Shown: positions 19,638 through 28,089 of the stretch, piece after piece
Position numbering within the stretch: position 1 is the stretch's first letter
Layout of the letters: each line of letters begins with the position of its first letter
From: Actinomyces sp. oral taxon 170 str. F0386
GTDB taxonomy: Bacteria; Actinomycetota; Actinomycetes; Actinomycetales; Actinomycetaceae
Reading direction: 5' to 3'
Length of the DNA: 60,555 nucleotides
Assembly (NCBI RefSeq): GCF_000195595.1
Contig: NZ_GL882516.1
Location: 1-60,555, forward strand
Position numbers and translations under genes: made by a program
The notes under the pieces: generated by a model
What the model saw: the letters and a program-made list of their open reading frames with translations, nothing else
Told to the model about the DNA's origin: nothing
Database searches by the model: none

Positions 19638-20581
19638 CATCCACTACCGAATCCGCGTCCGTCAAGGCCCTCGATATCGAAGCCGGTTCTCATCCGCCGG
19701 TGCGTGTTCGGGGCCTGGTCAAGCACTTCGGACGCTTCAGGGCGCTCGATCACCTGGACCTGGAGGTGGAGGCGGGCAGCGTCCATGGCTTCCTCGGCCC
19801 CAATGGAGCGGGCAAGTCCACGACGATCCGCACCCTGCTGGGGCTCTACAGGCCCGATGGCGGAAACGTGAGCGTCCTGGGCCGCGATCCGTGGCAGGAG
19901 GCCTCAGTCATCAACCGGCAGATCTCCTACGTCCCCGGTGACGTGGCACTGTGGCCGGGGCTGACCGGCGGACAAGTGCTCGACGCCCTGGCCGGACTGC
20001 GTGGATCGCGCGATACCACACGGGAGGCCGATCTCATCGAGCGGTTCGATCTCGATCCCAGCAAGCGGGTACGGACCTACTCCAAGGGGAACCGTCAGAA
20101 GGTGGCGCTCGTGGCGGCCCTGGCCGCACCGACGCGCCTGCTCGTGCTCGATGAGCCCACCAGTGGCCTGGACCCGCTCATGGAGAGGGTCTTCACCGAG
20201 GAGATCGCCCGGGTGGCCGGAGAGGGGCGCACGGTTCTGCTCTCCAGCCACATCCTGGCCGAGGTCCAGAGCCTGTGCAGCGCGGTGACGATCATCAAGG
20301 ACGGCCGCGTCGTCGAGCACGGCGACCTGGGAACTCTGCGAAGGCTGTCACGCACCCGTATCGAGCTGGGCGGGGCCTCCGAGGCGATGGGTGAGATCTC
20401 GCGGGTGCTGAGGACCATGGATCTCGACGTCGTCGAGGACGGCGGGCGTATGAGCCTTGAGGTCGCAGCAGAGCAGGTGCCGGCGGTGCTGGGCCTGGTC
20501 GGTGAGCACCGGGTCCGAGACGTCACCTGCGAGCCGGCCAGCCTGGAGGACCTCTTCCTGCGTCACTACGAGGAGGCCTGA
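19634..20581 (+). CDS. ABC transporter ATP-binding protein (drug/polyketide-export type)
   Basis: A 315-residue ATPase: Walker A GPNGAGKST (near 55-63), a signature region YSKGNRQKVAL (a degenerate LSGGQ typical of the tetronasin/antibiotic export group), Walker B LLVLDEPTSGLDP and the switch His in LLSSHIL. The C-terminal 80 residues form the regulatory domain found in this group. It energises the permease that starts at its last base. The regulator-ATPase-permease layout fits inducible efflux, with substrate unknown. Confidence 0.93.
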   Translation: MTSTTESASVKALDIEAGSHPPVRVRGLVKHFGRFRALDHLDLEVEAGSVHGFLGPNGAGKSTTIRTLLGLYRPDGGNVSVLGRDPWQEASVINRQISYVPGDVALWPGLTGGQVLDALAGLRGSRDTTREADLIERFDLDPSKRVRTYSKGNRQKVALVAALAAPTRLLVLDEPTSGLDPLMERVFTEEIARVAGEGRTVLLSSHILAEVQSLCSAVTIIKDGRVVEHGDLGTLRRLSRTRIELGGASEAMGEISRVLRTMDLDVVEDGGRMSLEVAAEQVPAVLGLVGEHRVRDVTCEPASLEDLFLRHYEEA

Positions 20582-22248
20582 TGAACGGCGCACCGAGCAC
20601 AGCAGCGGGCGCGATGGTGCCGGCTACGAGAACCGGTATCGCCGCCTTGGCCGGCTGGGGCACCTACCTGCGGATCCTGCTCATGCGTTTCCGGGTTCAG
20701 ATCGTGGCCTGGGTCCTGCCTTTGTGGCTGCTGACCAGTGTCACCGCGCCGAGCTACGAGAGCGTCTACCCCTCGCTGGAGACCCGGACTGTGCTCATCG
20801 AGCAGATGCGGAAGTCTCCGGGAACACGCCTGCTCTACGGCTATGTCCCCACTCCTGGCCGGCTCGGTCAGCTCCTGCAGTGGGAGACGGGCACCTTCCT
20901 GCTGGTGTGCACCGCTCTCATGGCGATCCTGCTGACGTGCCGGGTGCTGCGAGGCGACGAGGACGAGGGACTCATCGAGGTTCTGCGCTCCACGGGTGCT
21001 GGCCGGGCGGTCCCTTTTCTTGTGCCGATGATGGTGGTGTGGGCGGTTGTCGGCGGCCTGTCTGCGGGAGTCGGAGGCATTCTGACCTGGCAGACCAGGG
21101 GTGTTGAGGAGCTGACCGTCCCCGGCGCCTGGGCACTGGCCGGGACGATCTGCGTGACCGGATGGGCGTTCTCCGCCCTTGCGGCGGTGGCCTCCCAGCT
21201 GGGACGGCAGGTCGGCCAAGCTCGGAGCCTGTCCATGATCGTGCTCGCACTCGCCTTCGGTGTGCGGGTGGCCGCCGACCAGGTCGCCGAGGGCAGCAGT
21301 TCCGACTGGCTGAGGTGGCTCTCCCCCCTGGGGTGGCGCGACCTCGTGCGGCCCTACTCCGATGACCGATTCGCGGTGCTGGCGGTGTGCGGCGTCATTG
21401 CCCTCGTCCTGGCCATCGTGGCGGCGGCGTTGGCCGCGCACCGTGAGTACCTGGACAGCTACCTGCCCGACAGCAGCTCCTCTCGACGCAGGTGGAGGCT
21501 GCTCGGTCACATGGATCTGCTCGCTCGCCTCTCCCGGCGCGGCGTCCTGGGTTGGGCTCTGGCCTCGACGGGGCTTGCGGCCCTGTACGGCTCGGTGTCG
21601 GGAAGCGTCAACGATCTCCTCGCCCCGGACTCTCCGACGGCGTCCTATGTCGGCAAGATGGCCTCGGGGTCCGCAGTGGAGCAGTTCATGTCCCTGCTGA
21701 CGGTGGTAACGGTGCTGCTTGTGGCCGTGGCGGCAGTGCGCAGGATGAATCGGTTGGCGGGCCTGGAGCACGCGGGCCTGGTGGAGGTCGAGCTTGCTAC
21801 CGGAGTCAGCCGCAGCCGTTTGTTCCTCTCACAGGTTCTCGGCGCGATGATCGAGTCGGCCATCCTGCTGCTCGTCTCGGCGGCAGTTCTGGCGGCGACA
21901 ACAGCCGTCCAGCTCACGGACGACCACGCCGTGGCGCGGGCCTTCGTGTTCACGGTGAGCCAGATGCCGGGCATGGTGGCGGCCGTCGGGATAGCGGCGG
22001 CTCTCGTGGGCCTGGCGCCACGACTGGTCGGCTTGTCCTGGGCTGTGGTGACGTGGAGCGCCTTCGCCCAGTTCTTCGGAGGGCTCGTCGAGCTCAAGGA
22101 CTGGGCCAAGGACCTCAGCGTGCTCGGGCACCATCTCGACGTCGTCGGCTCACCTGACTGGAGGCCCTTGGCCGTCCAGACCTCGGTCGGCCTCCTCGGA
22201 ACCGCGATCGGCCTGGTCGCCTACACCCGCCGTGACCTGCCCTCCTGA
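20581..22248 (+). CDS. ABC exporter permease (tetronasin-resistance-like)
   Basis: A 555-residue polytopic membrane protein with about 12 predicted helices in two similar halves. The family phrase GDEDEGLIEVLRSTGAGR lies near residue 130 and LEHAGLVEVELATGVSR near 395; both occur in large export permeases of the polyketide/tetronasin type. The ATG shares one base with the ATPase stop. Its end marks the edge of normal GC-rich sequence before the AT-richer island. Confidence 0.9.
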   Translation: MNGAPSTAAGAMVPATRTGIAALAGWGTYLRILLMRFRVQIVAWVLPLWLLTSVTAPSYESVYPSLETRTVLIEQMRKSPGTRLLYGYVPTPGRLGQLLQWETGTFLLVCTALMAILLTCRVLRGDEDEGLIEVLRSTGAGRAVPFLVPMMVVWAVVGGLSAGVGGILTWQTRGVEELTVPGAWALAGTICVTGWAFSALAAVASQLGRQVGQARSLSMIVLALAFGVRVAADQVAEGSSSDWLRWLSPLGWRDLVRPYSDDRFAVLAVCGVIALVLAIVAAALAAHREYLDSYLPDSSSSRRRWRLLGHMDLLARLSRRGVLGWALASTGLAALYGSVSGSVNDLLAPDSPTASYVGKMASGSAVEQFMSLLTVVTVLLVAVAAVRRMNRLAGLEHAGLVEVELATGVSRSRLFLSQVLGAMIESAILLLVSAAVLAATTAVQLTDDHAVARAFVFTVSQMPGMVAAVGIAAALVGLAPRLVGLSWAVVTWSAFAQFFGGLVELKDWAKDLSVLGHHLDVVGSPDWRPLAVQTSVGLLGTAIGLVAYTRRDLPS

Positions 22249-22288
22249 CGCGACTTACTGTTCTTGCAGTCTTTTAAATCCGGCACAC

Positions 22289-22774
22289 ATGAGCACCAAG
22301 GACATCATAAAGAAAATGAACACCTTTATCAGACAGTGGAGCAAACATGAATCAGACGTCGTTGCTTTCTCTTCTGGCGCACGAATAAGAGGACGATCTA
22401 TCCGCCACCACAAAACAGACAGGAACTCACCGGACTACACGCTTGTCTTATCAAGTTTTTATCCGCGCCATCCACCTAAGGCGGAAGTTCATTGGATCAA
22501 GTGGCCAGAGTTCTGCCTACCAGTCAACAAGCTCAAAGCGCTCCACGCACTGAATCTAATCCTCGAGAGAGGAGCATACTCCAGAGTCGACATAGCATGC
22601 CGCGGAGGGGTGGGACGAACTGGCACCGCACTAGCCTGCATTGCGACACTCGACGGAATGGATCCGGCCAGCACCCTGAAGCTCATCCGAGACACATACC
22701 ATCCGCGGGCAGCAGAAACACCCTGGCAGCAGTGGTACATTTCAAATTTCGCATCCACTATCACCACCTCATAA
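22289..22774 (+). CDS. Protein-tyrosine/dual-specificity phosphatase-like protein
   Basis: The 161-residue product carries a CX5R phosphatase loop, CRGGVGRTG, with Cys near residue 104 and Arg near 110; the usual preceding His is Ala. Flanking phrases KWPEFCLP upstream and YHPRAAETPWQQWY downstream match, from memory, a small actinobacterial 'protein phosphatase' family common in Streptomyces. A general-acid Asp is not obvious. ATG 22289 is preferred; the longer frame to 22232 overlaps the permease. No good ribosome site is seen. Base composition is clearly AT-richer than the neighbours, suggesting transfer. Confidence 0.75.
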   Translation: MSTKDIIKKMNTFIRQWSKHESDVVAFSSGARIRGRSIRHHKTDRNSPDYTLVLSSFYPRHPPKAEVHWIKWPEFCLPVNKLKALHALNLILERGAYSRVDIACRGGVGRTGTALACIATLDGMDPASTLKLIRDTYHPRAAETPWQQWYISNFASTITTS

Positions 22775-22993
22775 GGACAGTCAGGCCTTGGGACAATAGA
22801 TAGCGCATCAGCGGGTTGATCAGCGCTCGACTCAACCAAACCTTAATGCGTCCTCAAAATTTCCCCATAGTTCGCAGTATGAAATCCGGGCACGCCATCC
22901 ACCTCTACGCCGAGACGCGGACGCAGACGCATGCTACTGTCACACCACACCGTTGAAAGGGAAGACAGACAGTCAACAACAGGAGCACTAATC

Positions 22994-23806
22994 GTGACTG
23001 CAAACATCTCCCGCCGCCACACCCTAGGTCTGCCTCTTGCCATCGCGGCCAGCGCCTACGCCAGTCGCAGTACCGGAACAGCAGGCGACACCTCACACTC
23101 CAAAGAGGAGGTAGCTGCACCTCCAACGAGATTCTTCCCAAGCAGAAATCGTACAGACCACAAGAAACCAGTCGGCCTGGTCGTCTACCTTGACGGCGAC
23201 GGGCAGGAACTACACGACCACGACGGCGACGAGAAATCGTCAATCTCTGGAGGCTTCGCCGGAGCAGATGGAATCGTCGGCGCCGCAACATCTCGTGGCT
23301 ATGACGTTCTATCGGTTCGCACTCCACAAAACAACAAAAATAATTGGTTGAGCAGGAGCAAAAAAACCACCAACGACAGCATCAACCACCTCAAACGAAC
23401 GATTCAAGAAGAGAGTCACAAGCACAGCTGCAAAACTGGACAGCTGTGGCTCGTTGGCTACTCCGGAGGATCAGAGTTCATCACTCAAGATTTCTTCCCT
23501 AATTACGCCAACAGTATAACGACCGGAGGATTCATCGTCTTCGGCGGAGGGGACTCACCGAAAGGATCCCCAAAATTTACAGAGCGTTCCCAAGACACTC
23601 TATCGCTGAATTGGGTAACGGGAAAACTGGACACTTCTAAGTACCCGGAATACTACGACGCTCTAGGACATGCACAAAGATCGATAGAGCGCTATTGCTC
23701 GCACGGTTTTCATCACACGTGGAATGACTGGCCTGACACCGATCACGAAGGCATCGTGGAGAAGTTCGGCCACTATGTCGGACTCGTGCTCGACAGGGAA
23801 AAATAA
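22994..23806 (+). CDS. Tat-exported alpha/beta-hydrolase-like protein
   Basis: A 270-residue protein. It starts at GTG 22994 with AGGAG 8 bases upstream. The N terminus has a twin-arginine signal (SRRHTLGL followed by an Ala-rich hydrophobic stretch, cleavage near residues 24-30). The mature part has a hydrolase nucleophile elbow GYSGGS (Ser near residue 157), a first-strand region VVYLDGDGQEL, and late Asp/His candidates (DWPDTDHEG). This fits a secreted esterase or depolymerase-like enzyme. GC content and Asn/Lys/Ser-rich composition differ from flanking genes. Confidence 0.7.
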   Translation: MTANISRRHTLGLPLAIAASAYASRSTGTAGDTSHSKEEVAAPPTRFFPSRNRTDHKKPVGLVVYLDGDGQELHDHDGDEKSSISGGFAGADGIVGAATSRGYDVLSVRTPQNNKNNWLSRSKKTTNDSINHLKRTIQEESHKHSCKTGQLWLVGYSGGSEFITQDFFPNYANSITTGGFIVFGGGDSPKGSPKFTERSQDTLSLNWVTGKLDTSKYPEYYDALGHAQRSIERYCSHGFHHTWNDWPDTDHEGIVEKFGHYVGLVLDREK

Positions 23807-23934
23807 CTATAACACGCTTCCCAGCCTGCAGGTATACCAAGAAATCAACTCACACCGGAAGCGCCACATCCACTGAGAGCTGGAGGTTTATTCATAGCAC
23901 TTGCGGTGACCCCATTCCCCTGTGGTGCATGAGC

Positions 23935-23966
23935 GACTCAGTGTCCACGCAGCGGACACGACTGAC
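23935..23966 (-). terminator. Imperfect hairpin after the 24-kb membrane-protein gene
   Basis: GTGTCC (23941-23946) and GGACAC (23954-23959) pair, with outer CTCA/CTGA-type partial pairing through a 2-base bulge. It is located 19-50 bases beyond the stop of the minus-strand gene at 23985. There is no T tract. Confidence 0.35.
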
Positions 23967-23984
23967 TCCACAGCCGATACGCTC

Positions 23985-24335
23985 TCACAGCAGATAAATC
24001 ACACAAGCCAGGTGAAGGACGGCAACAGCAAGAGGAAACACCACCATTCCCGGTATGCGGTGCACCACGCCGATAGCGACGTCTCCGAGCTGAGCGGCCG
24101 CCGCGGCAGCAAGGACAAGCACGGTCGACTGCTGGGCAGGTGCTAGCCAGACGACGACGGCGACCAGCAGCCCGAGAGGGACGCTCCGGGCTGCGTACAT
24201 CGCCGGATAGAAACGCCTTCCGGGCTCGCCGCACCCGGAAGGGGCGAGCGTCTGCGGACGGATCACCGCGACGACACCGAACCCAGCTGAGATGATTCCC
24301 AGTGACGAGTTCAGCAGCGAGAGCCACCATGGCAT
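23985..24335 (-). CDS. Small four-helix membrane protein, DUF4267-like
   Basis: A 116-residue protein with about four hydrophobic segments (starting SLLNSSLGIISAGFGVVAVI) and a central RFYPAMYAARSVPLG phrase. Length and layout resemble DUF4267 proteins, but this is a tentative family call. ATG 24335 has GAGGGG about 8 bases upstream; a GTG three codons earlier would leave no spacing. It is divergent from a MarR gene 58 bases away with a shared palindrome, so it is the probable target of that regulator. Confidence 0.7.
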   Translation of the reverse strand: MPWWLSLLNSSLGIISAGFGVVAVIRPQTLAPSGCGEPGRRFYPAMYAARSVPLGLLVAVVVWLAPAQQSTVLVLAAAAAAQLGDVAIGVVHRIPGMVVFPLAVAVLHLACVIYLL

Positions 24336-24354
24336 GAGGATCACCCCTCACATC

Positions 24355-24368
24355 ATTCAGAACTGAAT
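24355..24368. promoter_or_regulatory. Palindrome between divergent membrane-protein and MarR genes
   Basis: ATTCAG-AA-CTGAAT has perfect 6-base arms. It lies 20 bases upstream of the membrane-protein start and just before TACCGT (24381-24386), a -10-like box ending 7 bases before the MarR ATG. It is placed to control both directions. Confidence 0.6.
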
Positions 24369-24393
24369 CATTCCGTAGTGTACCGTTGACGTC

Positions 24394-24852
24394 ATGGTAA
24401 GAGAAGACGGTCGCGCGGTCCTGTCCTCGACGTGCTTCCAGCTCGGTGTCGCAGGAGCCCAGATCTCCCGATCGTTCTCACTGCTCATCCAGCACACCGG
24501 CCTGACCCACAAGCAGGTGGGCCTGCTCGCCGTCGTCGACGCCGACCAAGCGAATTCTCAACGAGAGATCGCCGCACAGCTCGGTGTCGCTCCGAGCCTG
24601 GTGGTGTCACTGGTCGACCAGCTCGCCAGTATCGGCGCTGTGCGCAGGACGCGTAGTCGGACCGACCGTCGGGTACAGGTCGTCGAGATCACCGACGAGG
24701 GACGCCAGTTACTGCGACTCGCCACCGATGCCGCCAAGAAGCTCGACGTCGAGCTACACAAGCACTTCTCCCCTGCTGACCTGCAGGCCCTGGACAGACT
24801 CTTGCCCACTCTCCTTCGAGCTTCTTCGGTGGCAGCCGGCAACAGGCCGTAG
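24394..24852 (+). CDS. MarR-family transcriptional regulator
   Basis: A 152-residue winged-helix protein. The HTH region SQREIAAQLGVAPSLVVSLVDQLASIGAV and the wing RTRSRTDRRVQVVEIT are typical MarR. It is divergent from the small membrane protein, probably leaderless (no Shine-Dalgarno, -10 box 7 bases before ATG), and probably autoregulated through the 24355-24368 palindrome. Confidence 0.88.
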   Translation: MVREDGRAVLSSTCFQLGVAGAQISRSFSLLIQHTGLTHKQVGLLAVVDADQANSQREIAAQLGVAPSLVVSLVDQLASIGAVRRTRSRTDRRVQVVEITDEGRQLLRLATDAAKKLDVELHKHFSPADLQALDRLLPTLLRASSVAAGNRP

Positions 24853-24870
24853 CAGCCAGCCTCGCCGGCG

Positions 24871-25830
24871 TCACTGCACCAGAACGACCCGCTTTCCCGC
24901 CGCCGACAGGCTCTCGGCGTCACGATGAGCCTCCGCAATTCGATCGAGTGGATAGGTCGCGGCGAGGATCGGCTTGAGCTCGCCGATGTTGACCTTCGCA
25001 GCGAGCCAGGCCAGATCCTTGGCGTTCGGCCTTCCCGACACCATGCGAATGACCGGCCCCGGCGAGAGCATGGACTTCAGAACGTCCCAGAAGGCTCCGG
25101 GCGCAACGGCCGCCATACGCCCTCCGGGTCCGAGGAGCCCTCGATACGCAGACGCGTCAGAACCTGCAGTGTCGACAACAACGTCGTAGCGACCGGGCAT
25201 GTCCGAGGGTTCCAGATCGTGGTAGTCGAAGACCCGCTGCGCGCCAGCAGCAGCGGCCACGCCACCACGGACACCGACCACGGCATCCACATCCGCTCCC
25301 ATGATGCGGGCGACCTGAACCACCGTGGAACCGACGCCGCCGTTTCCACCCACCACAAGCACACGATCTCCCCGGCGGACCTTGAGAGGACGAAGGGCCT
25401 GCACAGCAGTTAGGCCCGCAAGAGGAAGGGCCGCGGCTTCAGTAAGGGCGATCGCACTGGGCGCAGAGGTGACCCGATCGGCACGGACTCGCACGTACTG
25501 CGCCCCCGCAGCCGCCCGCCCCGGAGGTTTCATCCCGAGGTATCCCCAGACTCGCGCCCCTACCCTTACTCCCCCGACTCGGTCGCCGACTTCATGCACG
25601 AGTCCAGCGAAGTCCACACCCGTTCCCTTCGGAAAACCCATTCCGTCGAACAGACGCATCTTTCCTCGTCTCGTCTGAAGGTCGACTGCATTGATACTGA
25701 ACGCGGCAACCTTGACAACAACGTCCTTGGGGCCCGGACTCGGCATCGCGGCCGGTCCCACCTCAAGCACCTCCGGAGAGCCGTAGGAGCGGAACTGCAC
25801 CGCCCACATCGTGTCCTGCGCGTTCATCAT
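24871..25830 (-). CDS. Zinc-independent MDR oxidoreductase (quinone oxidoreductase-like)
   Basis: A 319-residue medium-chain dehydrogenase/reductase. An N-terminal GroES-like part (SYGSPEVLEVG, GTGVDFAGLVHEVG) is followed by a Rossmann domain with VLVVGGNGGVGSTVVQVA, the GxGxxG-type NADPH site. The catalytic zinc ligands of alcohol dehydrogenases are missing, as in quinone oxidoreductases. An AGGAGG abuts the first ATG (25830), so the second ATG (25827) may be the real start. TetR gene and operator lie immediately upstream; one transcription unit is likely. Confidence 0.9.
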   Translation of the reverse strand: MMNAQDTMWAVQFRSYGSPEVLEVGPAAMPSPGPKDVVVKVAAFSINAVDLQTRRGKMRLFDGMGFPKGTGVDFAGLVHEVGDRVGGVRVGARVWGYLGMKPPGRAAAGAQYVRVRADRVTSAPSAIALTEAAALPLAGLTAVQALRPLKVRRGDRVLVVGGNGGVGSTVVQVARIMGADVDAVVGVRGGVAAAAGAQRVFDYHDLEPSDMPGRYDVVVDTAGSDASAYRGLLGPGGRMAAVAPGAFWDVLKSMLSPGPVIRMVSGRPNAKDLAWLAAKVNIGELKPILAATYPLDRIAEAHRDAESLSAAGKRVVLVQ

Positions 25831-25842
25831 TCCTCCTCATGT

Positions 25843-25865
25843 AGACTACGCTACGTATCGTAGCG
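25843..25865 (-). promoter_or_regulatory. TetR-type operator abutting a -10 box
   Basis: CGCTACG-TAT-CGTAGCG (25849-25865) is a perfect palindrome with 7-base arms, touching TAGTCT (25848-25843), a -10-like box for the oxidoreductase gene. Its position between the TetR gene and the oxidoreductase fits repression by that TetR. Confidence 0.7.
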
Positions 25866-25907
25866 CAACACGAGGAAGACGGACACGGGAATGCCCGTGT
25901 CCGTGGT

Positions 25908-26510
25908 TCAATTTCTCTGAACAGCTCCCAGTAGCGACAGGAGGACCTCTGACAGCTCTCTGCGCAGAGAGTCGGGCCGCACGTGGCCAAGGAGATGTAC
26001 ATGCACATACGGAACGCCGAGCAGTGCAGCGTACAGATCGTCGACGTCGATATTTTTCTCCACTTCACCCCGGGATACCGCACGATCGATCATCGCCACG
26101 ATGTCGGAGCGCACGGCCGAGACAACGCTCTGCTGCAGTCTTGAGGCGAGGTCAGGATCTCCAGCCATATCGGCCAGCAGACCAGGGAGCGCGCTTCTGC
26201 CCGGTTCGACGGCGATGAGCTCAACCACTCGCCCAGCAAGCGTCTCAATGTCTTCGGAGAGGGACCCGGAGTCGGCGAGTCCTTCAGTGCCGCCACGATG
26301 AATGACCAGGTCGAACACCATCTCCGCTTTCGACTGCCAACGCCGGTAGATCGTCGTCTTAGCCACACCGGATTGCTTGGCAACGCCCTCGATCGTCAGT
26401 CTCTGATAGCCGCGAGAGCTCAGTTGCTCAAGAACCGCTGCGGACACTCTGGCATCGGTGTCGGCTCGACGCCGCGGAACAGGACTGTCCTCCTGCACGG
26501 CCTTGGACAT
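25908..26510 (-). CDS. TetR-family transcriptional regulator
   Basis: A 200-residue regulator. The HTH IEGVAKQSGVAKTTIYRRWQSKAEM is characteristic of TetR (YRRW with a downstream Lys), and the ligand domain has the TetR_C-like pattern. ATG 26510 has AAGGAGG 6 bases upstream and is preferred over the ATG seven codons earlier. It lies 77 bases upstream of the MDR oxidoreductase on the same strand. Confidence 0.9.
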   Translation of the reverse strand: MSKAVQEDSPVPRRRADTDARVSAAVLEQLSSRGYQRLTIEGVAKQSGVAKTTIYRRWQSKAEMVFDLVIHRGGTEGLADSGSLSEDIETLAGRVVELIAVEPGRSALPGLLADMAGDPDLASRLQQSVVSAVRSDIVAMIDRAVSRGEVEKNIDVDDLYAALLGVPYVHVHLLGHVRPDSLRRELSEVLLSLLGAVQRN

Positions 26511-26575
26511 GGAGCGCCTCCTTCGATTCACGGGGGGGTGGGTGGCCTGCCCCTCCCCGCCTCAACGTTAGGTCA

Positions 26576-27559
26576 TCAGGCGCTGTCGTCCTGGCACCGC
26601 TCAAGCGTGCGCTTCAGGTAGTTGATGAGGTCTTGGCGCAGGTACTCGGGTGCGACGATGCTAGCGTCCGGACCGAGCCGCAGCAGAATCGTCATCGCGT
26701 GCAGATGGTCCATGAACTCCAGCTGGAGACAGGTCCATTCGTCCTCATCAGGAGGCGAGTCGTCCACATCAGTCATCGTTGCGCGCAGCGTCCACTCCTG
26801 CACGTCGCTCCAGCGATCATCCCGCACCCAGACAGTGGCTGTGACGGCCTCGAACGTCTCGAGGAACCCCTCACGTCGTTTCTGCCACGCAGCGGTCATG
26901 TCGAAGCCGGAGTCATCGGGACACTCCTCAGTGAGTACCTCAGCCTCCTCGATACGGGACAGCCTGGTGAAGCGGATGTCGCCGTCGTGCGAGGCGCACA
27001 GGTACCAGCTACGGCCGGCAGCGATCAAACCGTGCGGCTCAACAACACTCTGCACCGCCGTTCTCGACCTGCGCCGGTAGACCATCCGCAACTGGTGACG
27101 TGTGAAGACTGCCTTCTGAACTGTTCGGAACACAGGACCGGTACGTTCACGATCTGGTAGAGGCAGCCATCCCTGGGGATCAATGACGATGCGTGAGGCT
27201 ATATCGACGGATCCTTCCCGCTGGCCGCTGGGGACTGCGGCGAGCAGCTTACGCACCGCTGAGGTGAGAGCCTCACCCAGTCCCAGAGGAACAGCGCCCC
27301 ACGTAGTGAGACCAGCGAAAAGCGCTCGGCTCTCCTCATGGTTCAGACCTGTCACGTCGATGCGAAAGCCGGGATCGATCCTCACTCCCCCGCAAGGCCC
27401 CCGCTCACACCACACCGGTACTCCCGCAGCGGACAGCGCCTCAACATCCCGCAGCACGGTGCGCCGTGAGACCTCCAGTCTCTGCGCCAGCTCGGGGGCG
27501 GGCATCCCGCCGTGCGCACGGAGCAACCAGAGCAGGGACAGCAGACGGTCAGCACGCAT
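26576..27559 (-). CDS. HTH-WYL domain transcriptional regulator (YafY-like)
   Basis: A 327-residue protein. The N-terminal winged helix (PAPELAQRLEVSRRTVLRDVEAL) is followed by a WYL domain with GRSWYLCAS, and a C-terminal WCX-like part. Such proteins respond to small molecules or nucleic acids. It is divergent from a VOC-family gene with a 94-base shared region carrying a symmetric site, the typical arrangement for regulator and target. Confidence 0.9.
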   Translation of the reverse strand: MRADRLLSLLWLLRAHGGMPAPELAQRLEVSRRTVLRDVEALSAAGVPVWCERGPCGGVRIDPGFRIDVTGLNHEESRALFAGLTTWGAVPLGLGEALTSAVRKLLAAVPSGQREGSVDIASRIVIDPQGWLPLPDRERTGPVFRTVQKAVFTRHQLRMVYRRRSRTAVQSVVEPHGLIAAGRSWYLCASHDGDIRFTRLSRIEEAEVLTEECPDDSGFDMTAAWQKRREGFLETFEAVTATVWVRDDRWSDVQEWTLRATMTDVDDSPPDEDEWTCLQLEFMDHLHAMTILLRLGPDASIVAPEYLRQDLINYLKRTLERCQDDSA

Positions 27560-27579
27560 GTTCTCATCTTCGCACCTAC

Positions 27580-27596
27580 ATGACAGAAGGTGTCAT
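27580..27596. promoter_or_regulatory. Palindromic site between WYL regulator and VOC gene
   Basis: ATGACA-GAAGG-TGTCAT has perfect 6-base arms and a 5-base centre. It lies 20 bases upstream of the WYL regulator start and 57 bases upstream of the VOC start. A likely operator for the WYL protein. Confidence 0.6.
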
Positions 27597-27653
27597 CAAT
27601 CGTCTCTAGCCTCCTGCCGTCAACGCACGACAGCAGCAGAGAAAGGGAGCATC

Positions 27654-28052
27654 ATGCGTACCGAACCAGTCTTCACCCCTAACAGCGTCATCCTCTATAT
27701 CTCCGACGTCAAGGCGAGCACCGGCTTCTACCGTAAGATCCTGGGCTCCGGTCCGGTCGAGACCTATCCGGGCTTCAGCGTCTTCTCCCTGTCCGACGGC
27801 ATGACACTCGGGCTGCAGGCGGCGGACCAGATCGAGCCTGCCGCCGAGCCGTACATTGGTGGCGGCGAGCTGAGCCTGAGTAACGTTGAGTCGGCCGACG
27901 TCGTCGACCGACTTTACGCGCAATGGAAGGCCCTGGGCATTTCCATGGTCCTTGAACCAACCACCCTCGAGTTCGGTTACACCTTTGTGGCAGCCGATCC
28001 TGACGGTCATCGCCTGCGCGTGTGCGCAACCGACACCTCGAGCTTCAACTGA
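27654..28052 (+). CDS. VOC (glyoxalase/bleomycin-resistance) family protein
   Basis: A 132-residue protein built of two beta-alpha-beta-beta-beta units: first VILYISDVKASTGFYRKIL, second starting ELSLSNVESADVVDRLYAQW and ending TFVAADPDGHRLRV. The DPDGHxxxV ending is diagnostic. Members bind a metal or a drug; substrate unknown. The ATG is preceded by AAAGGGAG. Probably controlled by the divergent WYL regulator. Confidence 0.88.
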   Translation: MRTEPVFTPNSVILYISDVKASTGFYRKILGSGPVETYPGFSVFSLSDGMTLGLQAADQIEPAAEPYIGGGELSLSNVESADVVDRLYAQWKALGISMVLEPTTLEFGYTFVAADPDGHRLRVCATDTSSFN

Positions 28053-28089
28053 TCGACGTCATGCCTTGGGGCGCTGACGACGACGTCCC

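Noticed and set aside
22232-22288. Longer start for the phosphatase-like gene
   Set aside because: It would overlap the ABC permease by 17 bases and add Cys-rich sequence without family support; ATG 22289 is more likely.
22843-23043. 66-codon minus-strand frame in the AT-rich island
   Set aside because: It is overlapped by the Tat signal region of the hydrolase gene; Arg-rich shadow with no support.
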